From Rhodoferax antarcticus ANT.BR (GTDB lineage: Bacteria; Pseudomonadota; Gammaproteobacteria; Burkholderiales; Burkholderiaceae_C): a DNA stretch of 64,000 bases. The stretch is from assembly GCF_001938565.1 (NCBI RefSeq), contig NZ_MSYM01000018.1, forward strand, positions 186,001 to 250,000, given 5' to 3'. Each line of letters starts with the position of its first letter. Position 1 is the first letter of the stretch. A program made the translations under genes and the position numbers. This document shows, in pieces, positions 45,545 to 55,078 of this stretch. The notes under the pieces were generated by a model that did no database searches, was not told the origin of the DNA, and saw only the letters and a list, made by a program, of their open reading frames with translations.

Positions 45545-46857
45545 GCAGCGCCAGTCGGCCCGGCAGCCTGTTTGGCTGCCTGATTTTGTGCACGCAGGCC
45601 ACGCAGCTTTTCGGCTATTTTGATCTCCAGTCCGCGCTCTACTGGCTTGTAAAAGCCAGGCTCAGCCAAGCCGTCGGGCAGATAACGCTCACCGGCAGCG
45701 AAACCGCCCGCCTCGTCATGCGCGTAGCGGTAGCCTAGGCCGTAGTCCAACTCTTTCATCAACTTGGTTGGCGCGTTGCGCAGATGCATCGGTACCGGGC
45801 GGGTGCTGTCCTTTTTGACAAAGGCTTTGGCCGCGTTGAAGGCCTTGTAGACGGCATTGCTTTTAGGCGCGATGGCCAGATAAATCACACATTCGGCCAG
45901 CGCCAGTTCGCCCTCGGGCGTACCCAGACGTTCATAAACTTCGGCGGCATCCAGCGCCAGACGCAGGGCGCGTGGGTCGGCTAAGCCGATGTCTTCGCTG
46001 GCCATACGGATCAGGCGGCGCGCCATGTATTTCGGGTCGGCACCACCGTCAAGCATACGCACCAGCCAGTACAGAGCGGCGTCAGGGTCGCTACCACGCA
46101 CGCTCTTGTGCAGCGCGCTGATCGTGTCATAAAACTGCTCGCCACCCTTGTCGTAACGGCGCATGCGTTCACCCAGCACTTTGAGCAACCAGACGTCGGT
46201 GATCTCGCTACGCTGCTCCTGCGCGGCCGCGACCGTCAGGGTTTCCAGTGTGTTGAGCAGGCGCCTGGCATCGCCATCAGCATACGCAACCAAACGCTCA
46301 ATCGCTACATCTTCAATAGCTGGCAGCCCTTGTAACGCTTGGGCTGAGGCCGCTATTTGCTTCAAATTTTCGGCGGTGAGCGATTGCAGCACATACACGG
46401 CAGCGCGTGACAACAAGGCCGAGTTCACCTCGAACGACGGGTTTTCGGTGGTGGCGCCGATGAAGGTGAATAGGCCACTTTCCACATGCGGCAAAAACGC
46501 GTCTTGCTGGCTTTTGTTGAAGCGGTGCACCTCATCCACAAACACCAGCGTGCGCCGACCCTGGGCCTGCGCCAGTTGGGCCTGCTCCACCGCCTCGCGA
46601 ATGTCTTTGACGCCGCCGAGCACCGCGCTGATGGTGATGAACTGTGCGTCAAACGCATCGGCCATCAGCCGCGCAATGGTGGTTTTGCCGGTGCCCGGTG
46701 GCCCCCAGAGGATGCAACTGTGCGGCTGGCCCGACTCAAACGCCAGCCGCAACGCCATGCCCTCGCCCAGCATGTGCTGCTGACCGATGACCGCACTCAA
46801 GGTTTTGGGGCGCAGCCGTTCGGCCAGTGGAGGGTGAGGTGCGAGGCGGGATGTCAT
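45541..46857 (-). CDS. rarA: Replication-associated recombination protein A
   Basis: AAA ATPase (MgsA/RarA) acting at stalled replication forks. The 438-aa product has Walker A GPPGTGKTT, Walker B VFVDEVHRFN, the sensor IGATTENPSF and the C-terminal tetramer domain (ALYWLVRMLDGGADPKYMARRL). ATG 46857 begins MTSRLAPHPPLAERLRP. Residues near IAASAQALQGLPAIED appear to be encoded by dispersed repeat copy 8. It ends convergently with the NifX-like gene, sharing bases 45541-45544. Confidence 0.93.
   Translation of the reverse strand: MTSRLAPHPPLAERLRPKTLSAVIGQQHMLGEGMALRLAFESGQPHSCILWGPPGTGKTTIARLMADAFDAQFITISAVLGGVKDIREAVEQAQLAQAQGRRTLVFVDEVHRFNKSQQDAFLPHVESGLFTFIGATTENPSFEVNSALLSRAAVYVLQSLTAENLKQIAASAQALQGLPAIEDVAIERLVAYADGDARRLLNTLETLTVAAAQEQRSEITDVWLLKVLGERMRRYDKGGEQFYDTISALHKSVRGSDPDAALYWLVRMLDGGADPKYMARRLIRMASEDIGLADPRALRLALDAAEVYERLGTPEGELALAECVIYLAIAPKSNAVYKAFNAAKAFVKKDSTRPVPMHLRNAPTKLMKELDYGLGYRYAHDEAGGFAAGERYLPDGLAEPGFYKPVERGLEIKIAEKLRGLRAQNQAAKQAAGPTGAA
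46312..46372 (+). repeat. Dispersed repeat copy 8 (inside rarA)
   Basis: CAATAGCTGGCAGCCCTTG and CTTGGGCTGAGGCCG keep the block order of the reference but are more diverged. Less certain than the others. Confidence 0.4.
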
Positions 46858-46930
46858 GCGCGCTATTGTGGCGCACCGGGCGCGCACACCAGAGCTTCGT
46901 GCGCTATCAAGGACGTGACCGTCTACATAC

Positions 46931-46980
46931 TAAAAATAGCCTCCAGCCCTTATGCAGAAAGCGCTGGCAGCTATTGTTTT
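46931..46980 (-). repeat. Dispersed repeat copy 9
   Basis: On the minus strand ACAATAGCTGCCAGCGCTTT, GCATAAGGGCTGGAGG, CTATTTTTAG. Intergenic, between rarA and the adhesin gene. Confidence 0.7.
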
Positions 46981-47059
46981 GAGAATAGGATAGGCCACTG
47001 CGCCAAACCACCTGGCCGGGTCTTCATTCCAGCCGGTAGCTCAGCGAAGTTGGCGCAGG

Positions 47060-50000
47060 CTAGTCAGTGATCAATTTGTGGTTGTTCAGCAAGCTCTGAA
47101 TCACTTGCTGATCGGTGCTGGAGGAGCCAATCAAATCAACACCGCTCAGGGTGATGGTCTGAACGTCTTTGGCAGCGCTGAAGCCACCGGAGAATTCCCC
47201 GTTGCTGCTGATGTGCACCACGGTGTCACTGCCCGTCTTTTCAAAGTGCAGGTAGCTGGTCAAGTTGCCAGTGCCTGAAGTGTGGTTCTCACCGGTCAGC
47301 AGGTCGCGCAGGTCAAGCACATCGCCCCCCGCAGTGTGCGAAGCCGTGTTGAAGTCTGTGATGGTGTCGCGGGCTGGGGCGCCCATGATGCCTTGATCAG
47401 CCAGCGCCCACACGAACGTGTCAGAGCCCAAGCCACCGGTGAGCAGGTCGTTACCCGCGCCGCCTGATATGACATCTGCACCGTCGCCCGCATTGACAGT
47501 GTCGTTGCCTGCGCCCGCATTGACAGTGTCGTTGCCTGCGCCGGTGTGGATGGTGTCACGCCCGTCACTGCCAATTACCTTTTCAGAAGCCTCCGTGCCC
47601 GTGTAGGTTTCACCTGTTCGCACCGCCCAGACGCCGTTTGTGGTGGATTCAACGATGTCTTGGTTGGCGGTGAGCACCGGTAAGTCTGACGGCGAAAACA
47701 GTGCAAATTCATCGTTACCGATAATTTTGTAAGTGGCGTCTGCGGTGCCAGAAGACTTGACTTCAACACGCAGGCTGGCATGGCCACCCTGATCCCAATA
47801 CAAAATTTCAATGGGTTGCAGGCCTTCTGAAATTGGTTGATTTGAATAGACCTCGGTTGTCGTTTGCTGGATATAGTCCGCCTGCGCTAAGTCTTGACCA
47901 CCAATCCGGACGCGATAGCCGTCGTCTGCAGTAATGCGCAAGTCGTACGCACCGCCTGCTGGGATATAGATGTAACCAACCATCCGGATCACAGCGTCGG
48001 TGGTGTCACCCAAACCGCTGGTGGCAGCCAAGGCATCGGCATTGCCTGAAGTCACCTTCAGGAAGTTATAAAGGTTGTTGGCGCCACCCGAGGAGGCTGC
48101 GGCACCAATAGACCCCGTCTCGACCTTGCCGTTTTGACCTAGATCGTTGCTGAACAACGGCGTGTTCGATCCCGAATGCAAGCCAAACTCAAGTTTGTTG
48201 GCGGAGAAAGTAGCGTCAGCTTTGGCTGCACCCGAAGCGGTACTACCAACCAGGTCTGCGTTGCCGTTGCGGTCTTCGATGATTCTTTCGACATCGGCCA
48301 AGCTGTCCACGTTGCCAAATTTTCCATCGTCCGAGTGCAACCTAGTTGCTGTTGTTCCTGAGTAAAGCGTATCGTTCGCGGCGCCTGTTCGGTTGTCGTT
48401 GTGCCCAAAATACTCGCCCGACAGGCCAAGATTGCCGATTTCCTTTGTCTGACTGGTGAGATAAACGTCCCCTGGGGGCGCAGTGTCGACTTGGTAGCCT
48501 TCGGTGTCGCTGGCGCTGGCGGTGTTGCCCGCAGCATCCGTGGTGCTCACGCTGGCCTGGATGGTTTTATCAGGGTCAGCCACCAGGTCGGCGCCGGGGA
48601 CGTTGATGGAGAAGGTCTTGTCGGCCTGCACCAAGCCGGTGAAGGTGTTGCCGTTGACGGTCAGGGTGACGGTGTCATCGACCTTGGCATCGCCTTCGAC
48701 GACGCCGGTGATGGGGATGTTTTGGCCTGCTTCGGCTTGGTTGATGATGTCGTCTGCTGTGATGTTGGCATCCAGCGTGATGCTGAGTTCCGGTGGCGTT
48801 GTGTCAATGTTCACCGTGTCGCTGCCAGCGCTGCCAGGGTTGCCCGCTGCGTTGGTGTAGCTGCCCGCTGCCACGGAGACTTGGCCATCGCCTTCAAAGC
48901 CGACATTGGCGGTGAAGGTCGCTGTGAAGACCAGTAGATCAGATGTGGGCTGCAGGTTGCTCAGGGTGCCGTTGGTGGCTGTGATGTCATCAAGGGTAAA
49001 GCCCACCGGCGCTTGGGTGAAGGTGAAGCTCACCTCGGAGACTCTGTCAGCCACGTTCAGGCTGGCGTCAAGGATGTCCACTGTCACCGCAGGGGCGCTG
49101 GCGTCAACGCCGTAGCCTTCGGTGTCGCTGGCGCTGGCGGTGTTGCCCGCAGCATCCGTGGTGCTCACGCTGGCCTGGATGGTTTTATCAGGGTCAGCCA
49201 CCAGGTCGGCGCCGGGGACGTTGATGGAGAAGCTCTTGTCGGCCTGCACCAAGCCGGTGAAGGTTTTGCCGTTGACGGTCAGGGTGACGGTGTCACCGAC
49301 CTTGGCATCGCCTGCGACGACGCCGGTGATGGGGATGTTTTGGCCTGCTTCGGCTTGGTTGATGATGTCGTCTGCTGTGATGTTGGCACCCAGCGTGATC
49401 GTGGGTACTGGGGGCGCAGTGTCGACTTGGTAGCCTTCGGTGTCGCTGGCGCTGGCGGTGTTGCCCGCAGCATCCGTGGTGCTCACGCTGGCCTGGATGG
49501 TTTTATCAGGGTCAGCCACCAGGTCGGCGCCGGGGACCTCAATGGAGAAGGTCTTGCCGGCCTGCACCAAGCCGGTGAAGGTGTTGCCGTTGACGGTCAG
49601 GGTGACGGTGTCACCGACCTTGGCATCGCCTGCGACGACGCCGGTGATGGGGATGTTTTGGCCTGCTTCGGCTTGGTTGATGATGTCGTCTGCTGTGATG
49701 TTGGCACCCAGCGTGATCGTGGGTGCCAACGTGATGCCAGGTACTGGGGGCACTTCGCCTTCGGCAAGTCCAGTCGCAGTGCCAACATACAGGTTCAGGT
49801 CATTGGTTACATCATCAGGACCACGCCCAATGGACAACGGATCAACGGCCTCAACAATTCGCAACACGCGCAACAAAACCATGCGAGTCGCTGGCTTCGC
49901 CTCCGTTAAACCCGCAGCCGTTGGATCAAGTTCCGTTAAAAGATCACCGCCAGCAGCAAGCGCTTGAGCGAGATCACTGGCACCACTGTTCAAGTCTTTC

Positions 50001-50269
50001 AGCGCTGCCTCGGTAGCATCCAAAGGCGCAGTGCCCAAAAGGGTTGCGTCAATCAGCAATTCTCTGGCGGAGGCCACTGAGACCTGTTGGCCGTTGGGCA
50101 GAGACAATTCAAGTTCTGCGCCATTTTCTGTGACGACGCGCTGGCCTTCCTGCACTTCATCGCCAACCTTCAGAAGCCTGCGGCTGCCATCCGGGTCGAC
50201 CAACCAAGCATTACCCTTGAGGGCGACAACAATGCCTTTAGCTTCAACAGAATTTTGAACAGTAGCCAC
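47060..50269 (-). CDS. LapA-type RTX adhesin (small)
   Basis: Surface biofilm adhesin secreted by a type I system. The 1069-aa product has an N-terminal retention module (res. 1-150) with TAAG at 117-120, the LapG cleavage motif; then Ig-like repeats, three nearly identical (about 178-280, 286-388, 493-596); a PA14-like region with YIYIPAGGAYDLRITADDG (600-850); six RTX nonapeptides of the type GGAGNDLLT (about 890-945); and a C-terminal secretion region. GTG 50269 follows GGAG by about 7 bases. Classical LapA proteins are several times longer. It is last in the Lap operon, after a 123-base gap. Confidence 0.88.
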   Translation of the reverse strand: MATVQNSVEAKGIVVALKGNAWLVDPDGSRRLLKVGDEVQEGQRVVTENGAELELSLPNGQQVSVASARELLIDATLLGTAPLDATEAALKDLNSGASDLAQALAAGGDLLTELDPTAAGLTEAKPATRMVLLRVLRIVEAVDPLSIGRGPDDVTNDLNLYVGTATGLAEGEVPPVPGITLAPTITLGANITADDIINQAEAGQNIPITGVVAGDAKVGDTVTLTVNGNTFTGLVQAGKTFSIEVPGADLVADPDKTIQASVSTTDAAGNTASASDTEGYQVDTAPPVPTITLGANITADDIINQAEAGQNIPITGVVAGDAKVGDTVTLTVNGKTFTGLVQADKSFSINVPGADLVADPDKTIQASVSTTDAAGNTASASDTEGYGVDASAPAVTVDILDASLNVADRVSEVSFTFTQAPVGFTLDDITATNGTLSNLQPTSDLLVFTATFTANVGFEGDGQVSVAAGSYTNAAGNPGSAGSDTVNIDTTPPELSITLDANITADDIINQAEAGQNIPITGVVEGDAKVDDTVTLTVNGNTFTGLVQADKTFSINVPGADLVADPDKTIQASVSTTDAAGNTASASDTEGYQVDTAPPGDVYLTSQTKEIGNLGLSGEYFGHNDNRTGAANDTLYSGTTATRLHSDDGKFGNVDSLADVERIIEDRNGNADLVGSTASGAAKADATFSANKLEFGLHSGSNTPLFSNDLGQNGKVETGSIGAAASSGGANNLYNFLKVTSGNADALAATSGLGDTTDAVIRMVGYIYIPAGGAYDLRITADDGYRVRIGGQDLAQADYIQQTTTEVYSNQPISEGLQPIEILYWDQGGHASLRVEVKSSGTADATYKIIGNDEFALFSPSDLPVLTANQDIVESTTNGVWAVRTGETYTGTEASEKVIGSDGRDTIHTGAGNDTVNAGAGNDTVNAGDGADVISGGAGNDLLTGGLGSDTFVWALADQGIMGAPARDTITDFNTASHTAGGDVLDLRDLLTGENHTSGTGNLTSYLHFEKTGSDTVVHISSNGEFSGGFSAAKDVQTITLSGVDLIGSSSTDQQVIQSLLNNHKLITD
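48480..49735 (-). repeat. Near-identical ~310-bp repeats in the adhesin gene
   Basis: Three copies start near 48483, 49105 and 49420 and differ at only a few positions over ~300 bases. They encode Ig-like domains. The third copy is separated from the other two by a different Ig-like domain. Confidence 0.85.
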
Positions 50270-50338
50270 AGAACACTCCAAAGTTAACGAATTGATCCGC
50301 TAACTTTAAGGCTCGGGCTGTCACGCCGCTATTGTCCT

Positions 50339-50370
50339 CAGGTACAGGTACAGGTACAGGTGCAGGCACA
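50339..50370. repeat. Short tandem repeat upstream of the adhesin gene
   Basis: GGTACA three times, then GGTGCA and GGCACA, between the regulator stop and the adhesin start. A slippage-prone tract of this kind could alter expression. Confidence 0.6.
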
Positions 50371-50392
50371 GCTACACCAAGATACGTCCATC

Positions 50393-51031
50393 TCAGCTAA
50401 TGCCATGCACCCGCAAAGCCAGTTGCAGGCGATCTGTGAGGTTGAGCTTCTGGAAGACGGCACTCAGGTGCGCCTTGACGGTGCGCTCCGAAATCGCACA
50501 GTTGCTGGAAATCAGTTGATTGGAGGCACCATTGGCAGCCAAAAAAGCCACTTCTTTTTCTCTGGGTGTCAGGTCAACAGACCAATCCTCTACCACAAGC
50601 TTGACTTGGTCGGGACGATTGGCCAGCTTCGCGCCGCGAATGAGCTTTTGCATCAGGCTGCTGCCAATCCAAATTTGCCCTGCTTCGACCACCTGTTTGA
50701 TTTGAACCAGCGTCGCGGGGTCTGAATAAGCATGGCAATAGGCTGAGCAACCCGCGTCAAGTGCAGCAATGCCCTCAGCATCGGTTGGGGATGAACTGCA
50801 AGCGACCACCTTAAGGTGCGGCTGACCCAGCAGTTGCTTCCAATCTGGTGCAACCCAGGCCGGAACCTCAGGCAAACTCAGATCCAGCCACAGCAAAGAT
50901 TCAGGCCCGACAACACCCTTCGCGGCGCTGAACGTCTCCACGAGGTGTGCCTGCTTTGTCAGCCCGTTTTGCCAATGCCTTAGCAAACCTTGGTCTGATG
51001 TGGCAAAGATAGTTGACTTAGCCAAATTCAT
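50393..51031 (-). CDS. LuxR-type response regulator in the Lap operon
   Basis: The 212-aa product has an N-terminal receiver-like domain with a possible acceptor Asp in LLWLDLSLPEV, but without the usual acidic pair near residue 10, and a C-terminal LuxR HTH (LTPREKEVAFLAANGASNQL, ERTVKAHLSAVFQKLNL). Its ATG overlaps the lapC stop. It likely controls the Lap genes; no histidine kinase is adjacent, so it may respond without phosphorylation. Confidence 0.8.
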   Translation of the reverse strand: MNLAKSTIFATSDQGLLRHWQNGLTKQAHLVETFSAAKGVVGPESLLWLDLSLPEVPAWVAPDWKQLLGQPHLKVVACSSSPTDAEGIAALDAGCSAYCHAYSDPATLVQIKQVVEAGQIWIGSSLMQKLIRGAKLANRPDQVKLVVEDWSVDLTPREKEVAFLAANGASNQLISSNCAISERTVKAHLSAVFQKLNLTDRLQLALRVHGIS

Positions 51032-52443
51032 CGCTCTGTCATGGCCATCGCTTTGGCTCTCAAAATCGGCTTCAAAAGATAGGTCAACACCGATTTCTTG
51101 CCCGTCAGAATGTCAACCTCGGCCATCATGCCAGGGATGATCGGCAATTTTTGCGGGCCAATGGTGGTTGACAGCGTTCTCACTCGGACCAAAAAGAAAG
51201 CGTTGCCTTTGTCATCCAGCACGCTGTCAGCGCCGATCACTTCCAACTCCGCCTCAAGGCTGCCATAGATGGCGTAGTCATAGGCGGTGAACTTCACCAT
51301 CGCCTTCTGACCAGGTTTGAGGAAAGCGATGTCTCTTGGACTGACTCTGGTTTCTAGAATCAAAGCGTCATCAGAGGGCACCAACTCAATGATGTCTTTG
51401 CCCGGCTGCACCACCCCACCCACCGTGTTGACTTTGAGTTGTTTCACGGTTCCATTCACAGGCGAGCGAATTTCGGTCTGTTTCACACGGTCTTCAAGCG
51501 CAGTGCTGCCCTCCGACAACGCATTGATTTTGGCGTTGACCTCGCTTAACTCAGATCTGGCGATGTTGCGAAACGTCAGGTCGGTCTCCTGAATTTTTCT
51601 GTTGGCCTCTGACACCGCCGCTTGCAGCCTGGGAATGTCAGAGTCAGCACTGTCGCGCTCGCCGCGATAGCGCGCCACATCGCGCTCCAGTCTTAAAAGC
51701 TCCACATCAGAAATAGCCCCCGTTTTTGCCAACGGTCGGGTCATTTCGAGTTCCCTGGCGGTCAAGGAGTAGCTTTGCGCAGCTTGTTCGCGCCGTGCAC
51801 GCACAGAAATGAGTTCCTGTGATCGCTGCACCGACTGCTGCCTGGCCACCGCCATGCCAGCTTCAAGCTCTGCCTGACGCGACTCAAAAAGATTGCGTTC
51901 CTGCTCGGCAATTTCAGGGGCTTCCTTGACGACTTCTGCTGGCGGTAAAAACTTGGACCCCTCTGCAATCGCCTTCAGTCGAGCCGCCTTGGCCAGCAGC
52001 GACAGGTATTGGGATTGGTTCTCGCGCAATGACGACACCATTCGCGTGGGGTCAACTTTCACCAACAAGTCACCGATTTTGACAGTCTGGCCTTCTTTGA
52101 CCAAAATATCCGAGATGATGCCGCCGTCAAGGCTTTGCAGAATCTGGACTTGCCGCGACGGAATGACCTTGCCCTCACCGCGCGTCACCTCATCCAAATC
52201 AGCCAGTGCCGCCCAAACGATCAACACAAAAAAGGCAATCGCACCGAGCCAAATGAGCAGACGTGCGCCGCGCGGTGTCTGCTCAGCGATAGCCCAGTCT
52301 GCGTTGGCATCAAAGTCGCCGTCCAGCTCCTTCTGCTTGCCCATCAGCATAAGCAAAAACGCATCTATTTGCGCCGAGACAAAGCCGTAAAACCGGGACC
52401 AAACTCCTGAACTTTTGGCTGCAGGTGTGTCGTAAGCCATCAT
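51028..52443 (-). CDS. lapC: Type I secretion membrane fusion protein LapC
   Basis: Periplasmic adaptor (HlyD family) linking LapB to LapE. The 471-aa product has one membrane helix near residue 60 (IWLGAIAFFVLIVWAALADL), GEGKVIPSRQVQILQSLDGG, a long coiled coil (residues 140-310) and the C-terminal beta barrel with VNGTVKQLKVNTVGGVVQPG. Start overlaps lapB stop (ATGA). Confidence 0.92.
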   Translation of the reverse strand: MMAYDTPAAKSSGVWSRFYGFVSAQIDAFLLMLMGKQKELDGDFDANADWAIAEQTPRGARLLIWLGAIAFFVLIVWAALADLDEVTRGEGKVIPSRQVQILQSLDGGIISDILVKEGQTVKIGDLLVKVDPTRMVSSLRENQSQYLSLLAKAARLKAIAEGSKFLPPAEVVKEAPEIAEQERNLFESRQAELEAGMAVARQQSVQRSQELISVRARREQAAQSYSLTARELEMTRPLAKTGAISDVELLRLERDVARYRGERDSADSDIPRLQAAVSEANRKIQETDLTFRNIARSELSEVNAKINALSEGSTALEDRVKQTEIRSPVNGTVKQLKVNTVGGVVQPGKDIIELVPSDDALILETRVSPRDIAFLKPGQKAMVKFTAYDYAIYGSLEAELEVIGADSVLDDKGNAFFLVRVRTLSTTIGPQKLPIIPGMMAEVDILTGKKSVLTYLLKPILRAKAMAMTER

Positions 52444-54629
52444 GCGGCCTTCCCGATGCGGCCACTTTGCAGCGCCTCAACCACTTGTGCCTTGGGGCCG
52501 TCAGCCATGATTTGACCGTTGTCGATCACGATCAGCCGGTCGACCATCTCAAGCAATACGTTTCGGTGGGTCACCAAAACAACTGTTTTCCCAGCGGAAA
52601 AACGCCGCAATCTGGTTTTCAAGGCATCTTCGCTTTGATGATCCATGGCGCTGCTTGGCTCGTCTAAAAGCAAAATAGGCGAATCATTCAAAACCGCGCG
52701 AGCAATACCCACCGCTTGTCGCTGGCCCCCTGACAAAGACTCGCCGCGCTCGCCGATGGCCATGTCATACCCCTGCGGGTGTCGATTGGCGAACTCCGCA
52801 ACGCCAGCGATCTCAGCCGCATCAATGATGTCTTGGTCGTCCGCGAATGGCGCACCCAAGGCAATGTTTTCCTTCAATGAGCCATAGAAAAGACTGACGT
52901 CCTGCGACACGTAGCCAGCTGCCCGGCGCAGCTCTGCCGGATCGATTTGGCGCATGTCGATGCCGTCGATAGAAATGGCGCCCTCGGTCGGCTGGTGCAA
53001 GCCCAGTATCAGCTTTTGGATCGTCGACTTACCAGACCCCACGCGCCCAATCAAAGCCACCTTTTCCCCCGCTTGGATCTTGAATGACACTTTGTTCAAG
53101 GCACCCTGCTGCTGCCCGGGATAAGTAAAACTTACGTTCTTGAACTCGATCTGCCCTTGAAACCGTGTTCGGTGCAAAAACGCGGCGTCACCGCCCCGCT
53201 CAGACGGGGTTTTCATGTGACCTTCAATGGATGCCAAGCCATTTTTAGCATGATGAAACTGCATTAACAGTCCAGCGACCTGGCCAAACGGTGCCATCGC
53301 CCGACCAGCCAACATGGACGCCGCGATGATGCCGCCCATGCTGACCTGTTTGTCAATCAGCAGATACACCCCGACCACCAATACAGCGACCGTGACAAAC
53401 TGCTGCAAGGTCTGCGCAAAGTTCATGACGGCCGCTGACAAAAATTTGAGTTTGCTGCCCTTTTGCGCCAGAAAAATAGTCGAGTGCTCCCACTTCCTCT
53501 GAAAGCTGCTTTCGGCCACCATGACTTTGATGGTTTCAATTCCCACCAGACTTTCTACCAACGTGGCGTTGCGCTGCGATGCTGCCCGTTGGGTGACATC
53601 CACCAATTCCTGCATTTTTTGTTGCACCAACAAGCCGGAGATCAACAACAAAATGATGCTGATCAGGGGCGGCAATATCAGCCAAGGGGATATCCAGGCG
53701 AGTACAAAAAAGAACACAAAAACAAAGGGGATATCTACCAAGGTGGTGATGGAAGCCGAGGCCACAAAATCTCTCACCGCCTCAAATGCTCTTAAATTTG
53801 CAGCAAAAGACCCCACAGATACAGGCCGATCGGCCATTTTCATGCCTAAAACTTTACCCATGATCTTGGCCGATAGGGTGACGTCAATCCTCTTGCCAGC
53901 CGTGTCCAGCACGTAAGCCCTGACCGTGCGCAGCGCCGTATCAAAGAACAGCATCAATACAACGCCGATCGCCAGAACCCACAGTGTCTCTTGCGCACGG
54001 TTCGGAACGACCCTGTCATAAACCGTCATGGTAAATAACGGCAAGGCCAGCGCAAACAGGTTGATCAAAGCCGCGGCCAGCAAACTGTCGCGGTACAAGC
54101 GCCAGTTTTGGAACACGACGCCCCAAAACCAGTGTCTGGATTTGATGTGCCCGGTATCTGGCGCGCGCTGGTCAAAATTGAACACCGGGCGGACAAAAAA
54201 GACGATGCCGCCATAGACCGCATCGAGCTCGTCTTTGGACAATACATCAGCTGATTCGCCAGATTCAGCAAACCTGACCCGTGCCTGGCCATCGGGCAGC
54301 CACTCCAACAGAATGCAAGCTTGGTTGTCTTTGAGGAGAAGAATGACAGGCAAAAGACCCGGGCGCAGATCCGCCAATTTGCGTCTGGCCAATTTGGCAG
54401 TCAGCTTGGCGCGTGCAGCAGCCCTAGGTAGCAGCGCTGGAGTGATCAGGTTGTTTTCAAGTGGTAGACCTGCTGAAAGGGCTTCGGCCGTCGTCGTCGT
54501 GCCAAAAATTCGCGCCATGGCCACAACGCACTGCAACAGCGGATCAAAATGGGCACTGTGTTCACCCACATGCCAAGACCCAAGCGGGCTGCTTCCTGCA
54601 GGGGTCGGATTCAGGTTTGGCGCGGTCAT
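52440..54629 (-). CDS. lapB: Type I secretion ABC transporter LapB
   Basis: Exports the adhesin. The 729-aa product has an N-terminal C39-like domain without the catalytic Cys, a six-helix membrane domain (residues 170-460) and an ABC domain with GRVGSGKSTIQKLILG, LSGGQRQAVGIARA and LLLDEPSSAMD. Lack of the protease Cys is normal for LapB-type exporters. Confidence 0.93.
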   Translation of the reverse strand: MTAPNLNPTPAGSSPLGSWHVGEHSAHFDPLLQCVVAMARIFGTTTTAEALSAGLPLENNLITPALLPRAAARAKLTAKLARRKLADLRPGLLPVILLLKDNQACILLEWLPDGQARVRFAESGESADVLSKDELDAVYGGIVFFVRPVFNFDQRAPDTGHIKSRHWFWGVVFQNWRLYRDSLLAAALINLFALALPLFTMTVYDRVVPNRAQETLWVLAIGVVLMLFFDTALRTVRAYVLDTAGKRIDVTLSAKIMGKVLGMKMADRPVSVGSFAANLRAFEAVRDFVASASITTLVDIPFVFVFFFVLAWISPWLILPPLISIILLLISGLLVQQKMQELVDVTQRAASQRNATLVESLVGIETIKVMVAESSFQRKWEHSTIFLAQKGSKLKFLSAAVMNFAQTLQQFVTVAVLVVGVYLLIDKQVSMGGIIAASMLAGRAMAPFGQVAGLLMQFHHAKNGLASIEGHMKTPSERGGDAAFLHRTRFQGQIEFKNVSFTYPGQQQGALNKVSFKIQAGEKVALIGRVGSGKSTIQKLILGLHQPTEGAISIDGIDMRQIDPAELRRAAGYVSQDVSLFYGSLKENIALGAPFADDQDIIDAAEIAGVAEFANRHPQGYDMAIGERGESLSGGQRQAVGIARAVLNDSPILLLDEPSSAMDHQSEDALKTRLRRFSAGKTVVLVTHRNVLLEMVDRLIVIDNGQIMADGPKAQVVEALQSGRIGKAA

Positions 54630-54661
54630 AAGGTCACAGGTTCAACGTTCATCATATGCTT

Positions 54662-54985
54662 TTAGATCACTCTATCGTCCGAATCCAGCAAATCTAAAGC
54701 CCCGTTTAGACGACTTCGCAGGCCTTTGCGGAACATGAGTTTTTTCTGCGCTGCAGCTGGCAGGTCGGTGTGCATGATGAGGTTCTTGGTAATCAGCACA
54801 TCAATCAAATCTTCAATCACGCGAACAAATTCCGCATCAGCCGTACCAAATGACGGCTGCGGGGGCGCGTTTCCCAAAAAAGCACCCAGCTCTGGATCAC
54901 TTTCTTCCAAAGGCTCACTGTTATGTAAGGTCACTTTGGACACTTGCTGAATGGAACCGTCAGGGCTACGAAGCACATGAAACAT
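54662..54985 (-). CDS. Unknown 107-aa protein in the Lap operon
   Basis: Acidic protein starting MFHVLRSPDGSIQQVSKVTL, with EPLEESDPELGAFLGNAPPQ and a helical region VRVIEDLIDVLITKNLIMHT, ending LDLLDSDDRVI. It lies between lapD and lapB on the same strand with small gaps. ATG 54985 follows GGAG by about 9 bases. No family is recognised; the helix ITKNLIMHTDLPAAAQKKL might bind a partner of the Lap system. Confidence 0.7.
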   Translation of the reverse strand: MFHVLRSPDGSIQQVSKVTLHNSEPLEESDPELGAFLGNAPPQPSFGTADAEFVRVIEDLIDVLITKNLIMHTDLPAAAQKKLMFRKGLRSRLNGALDLLDSDDRVI

Positions 54986-55078
54986 TTGAAAAAGCTCCAC
55001 AAAAAGACACACGTTGACTGGGCATTGACATCCATCTTGCAGTGTATGGCCACGTAGGTTGAAGCTTGCGGCTGCGGG

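Noticed and set aside
48480..49735. CRISPR array in the repeated region
   Set aside because: Repeats are ~310 bp, in frame and coding; there are no short repeats with unique spacers.
48401..49909. Long plus-strand frames opposite the adhesin
   Set aside because: They mirror the repeated Ig-like coding sequence on the other strand, have no ribosome site, and show no family resemblance.
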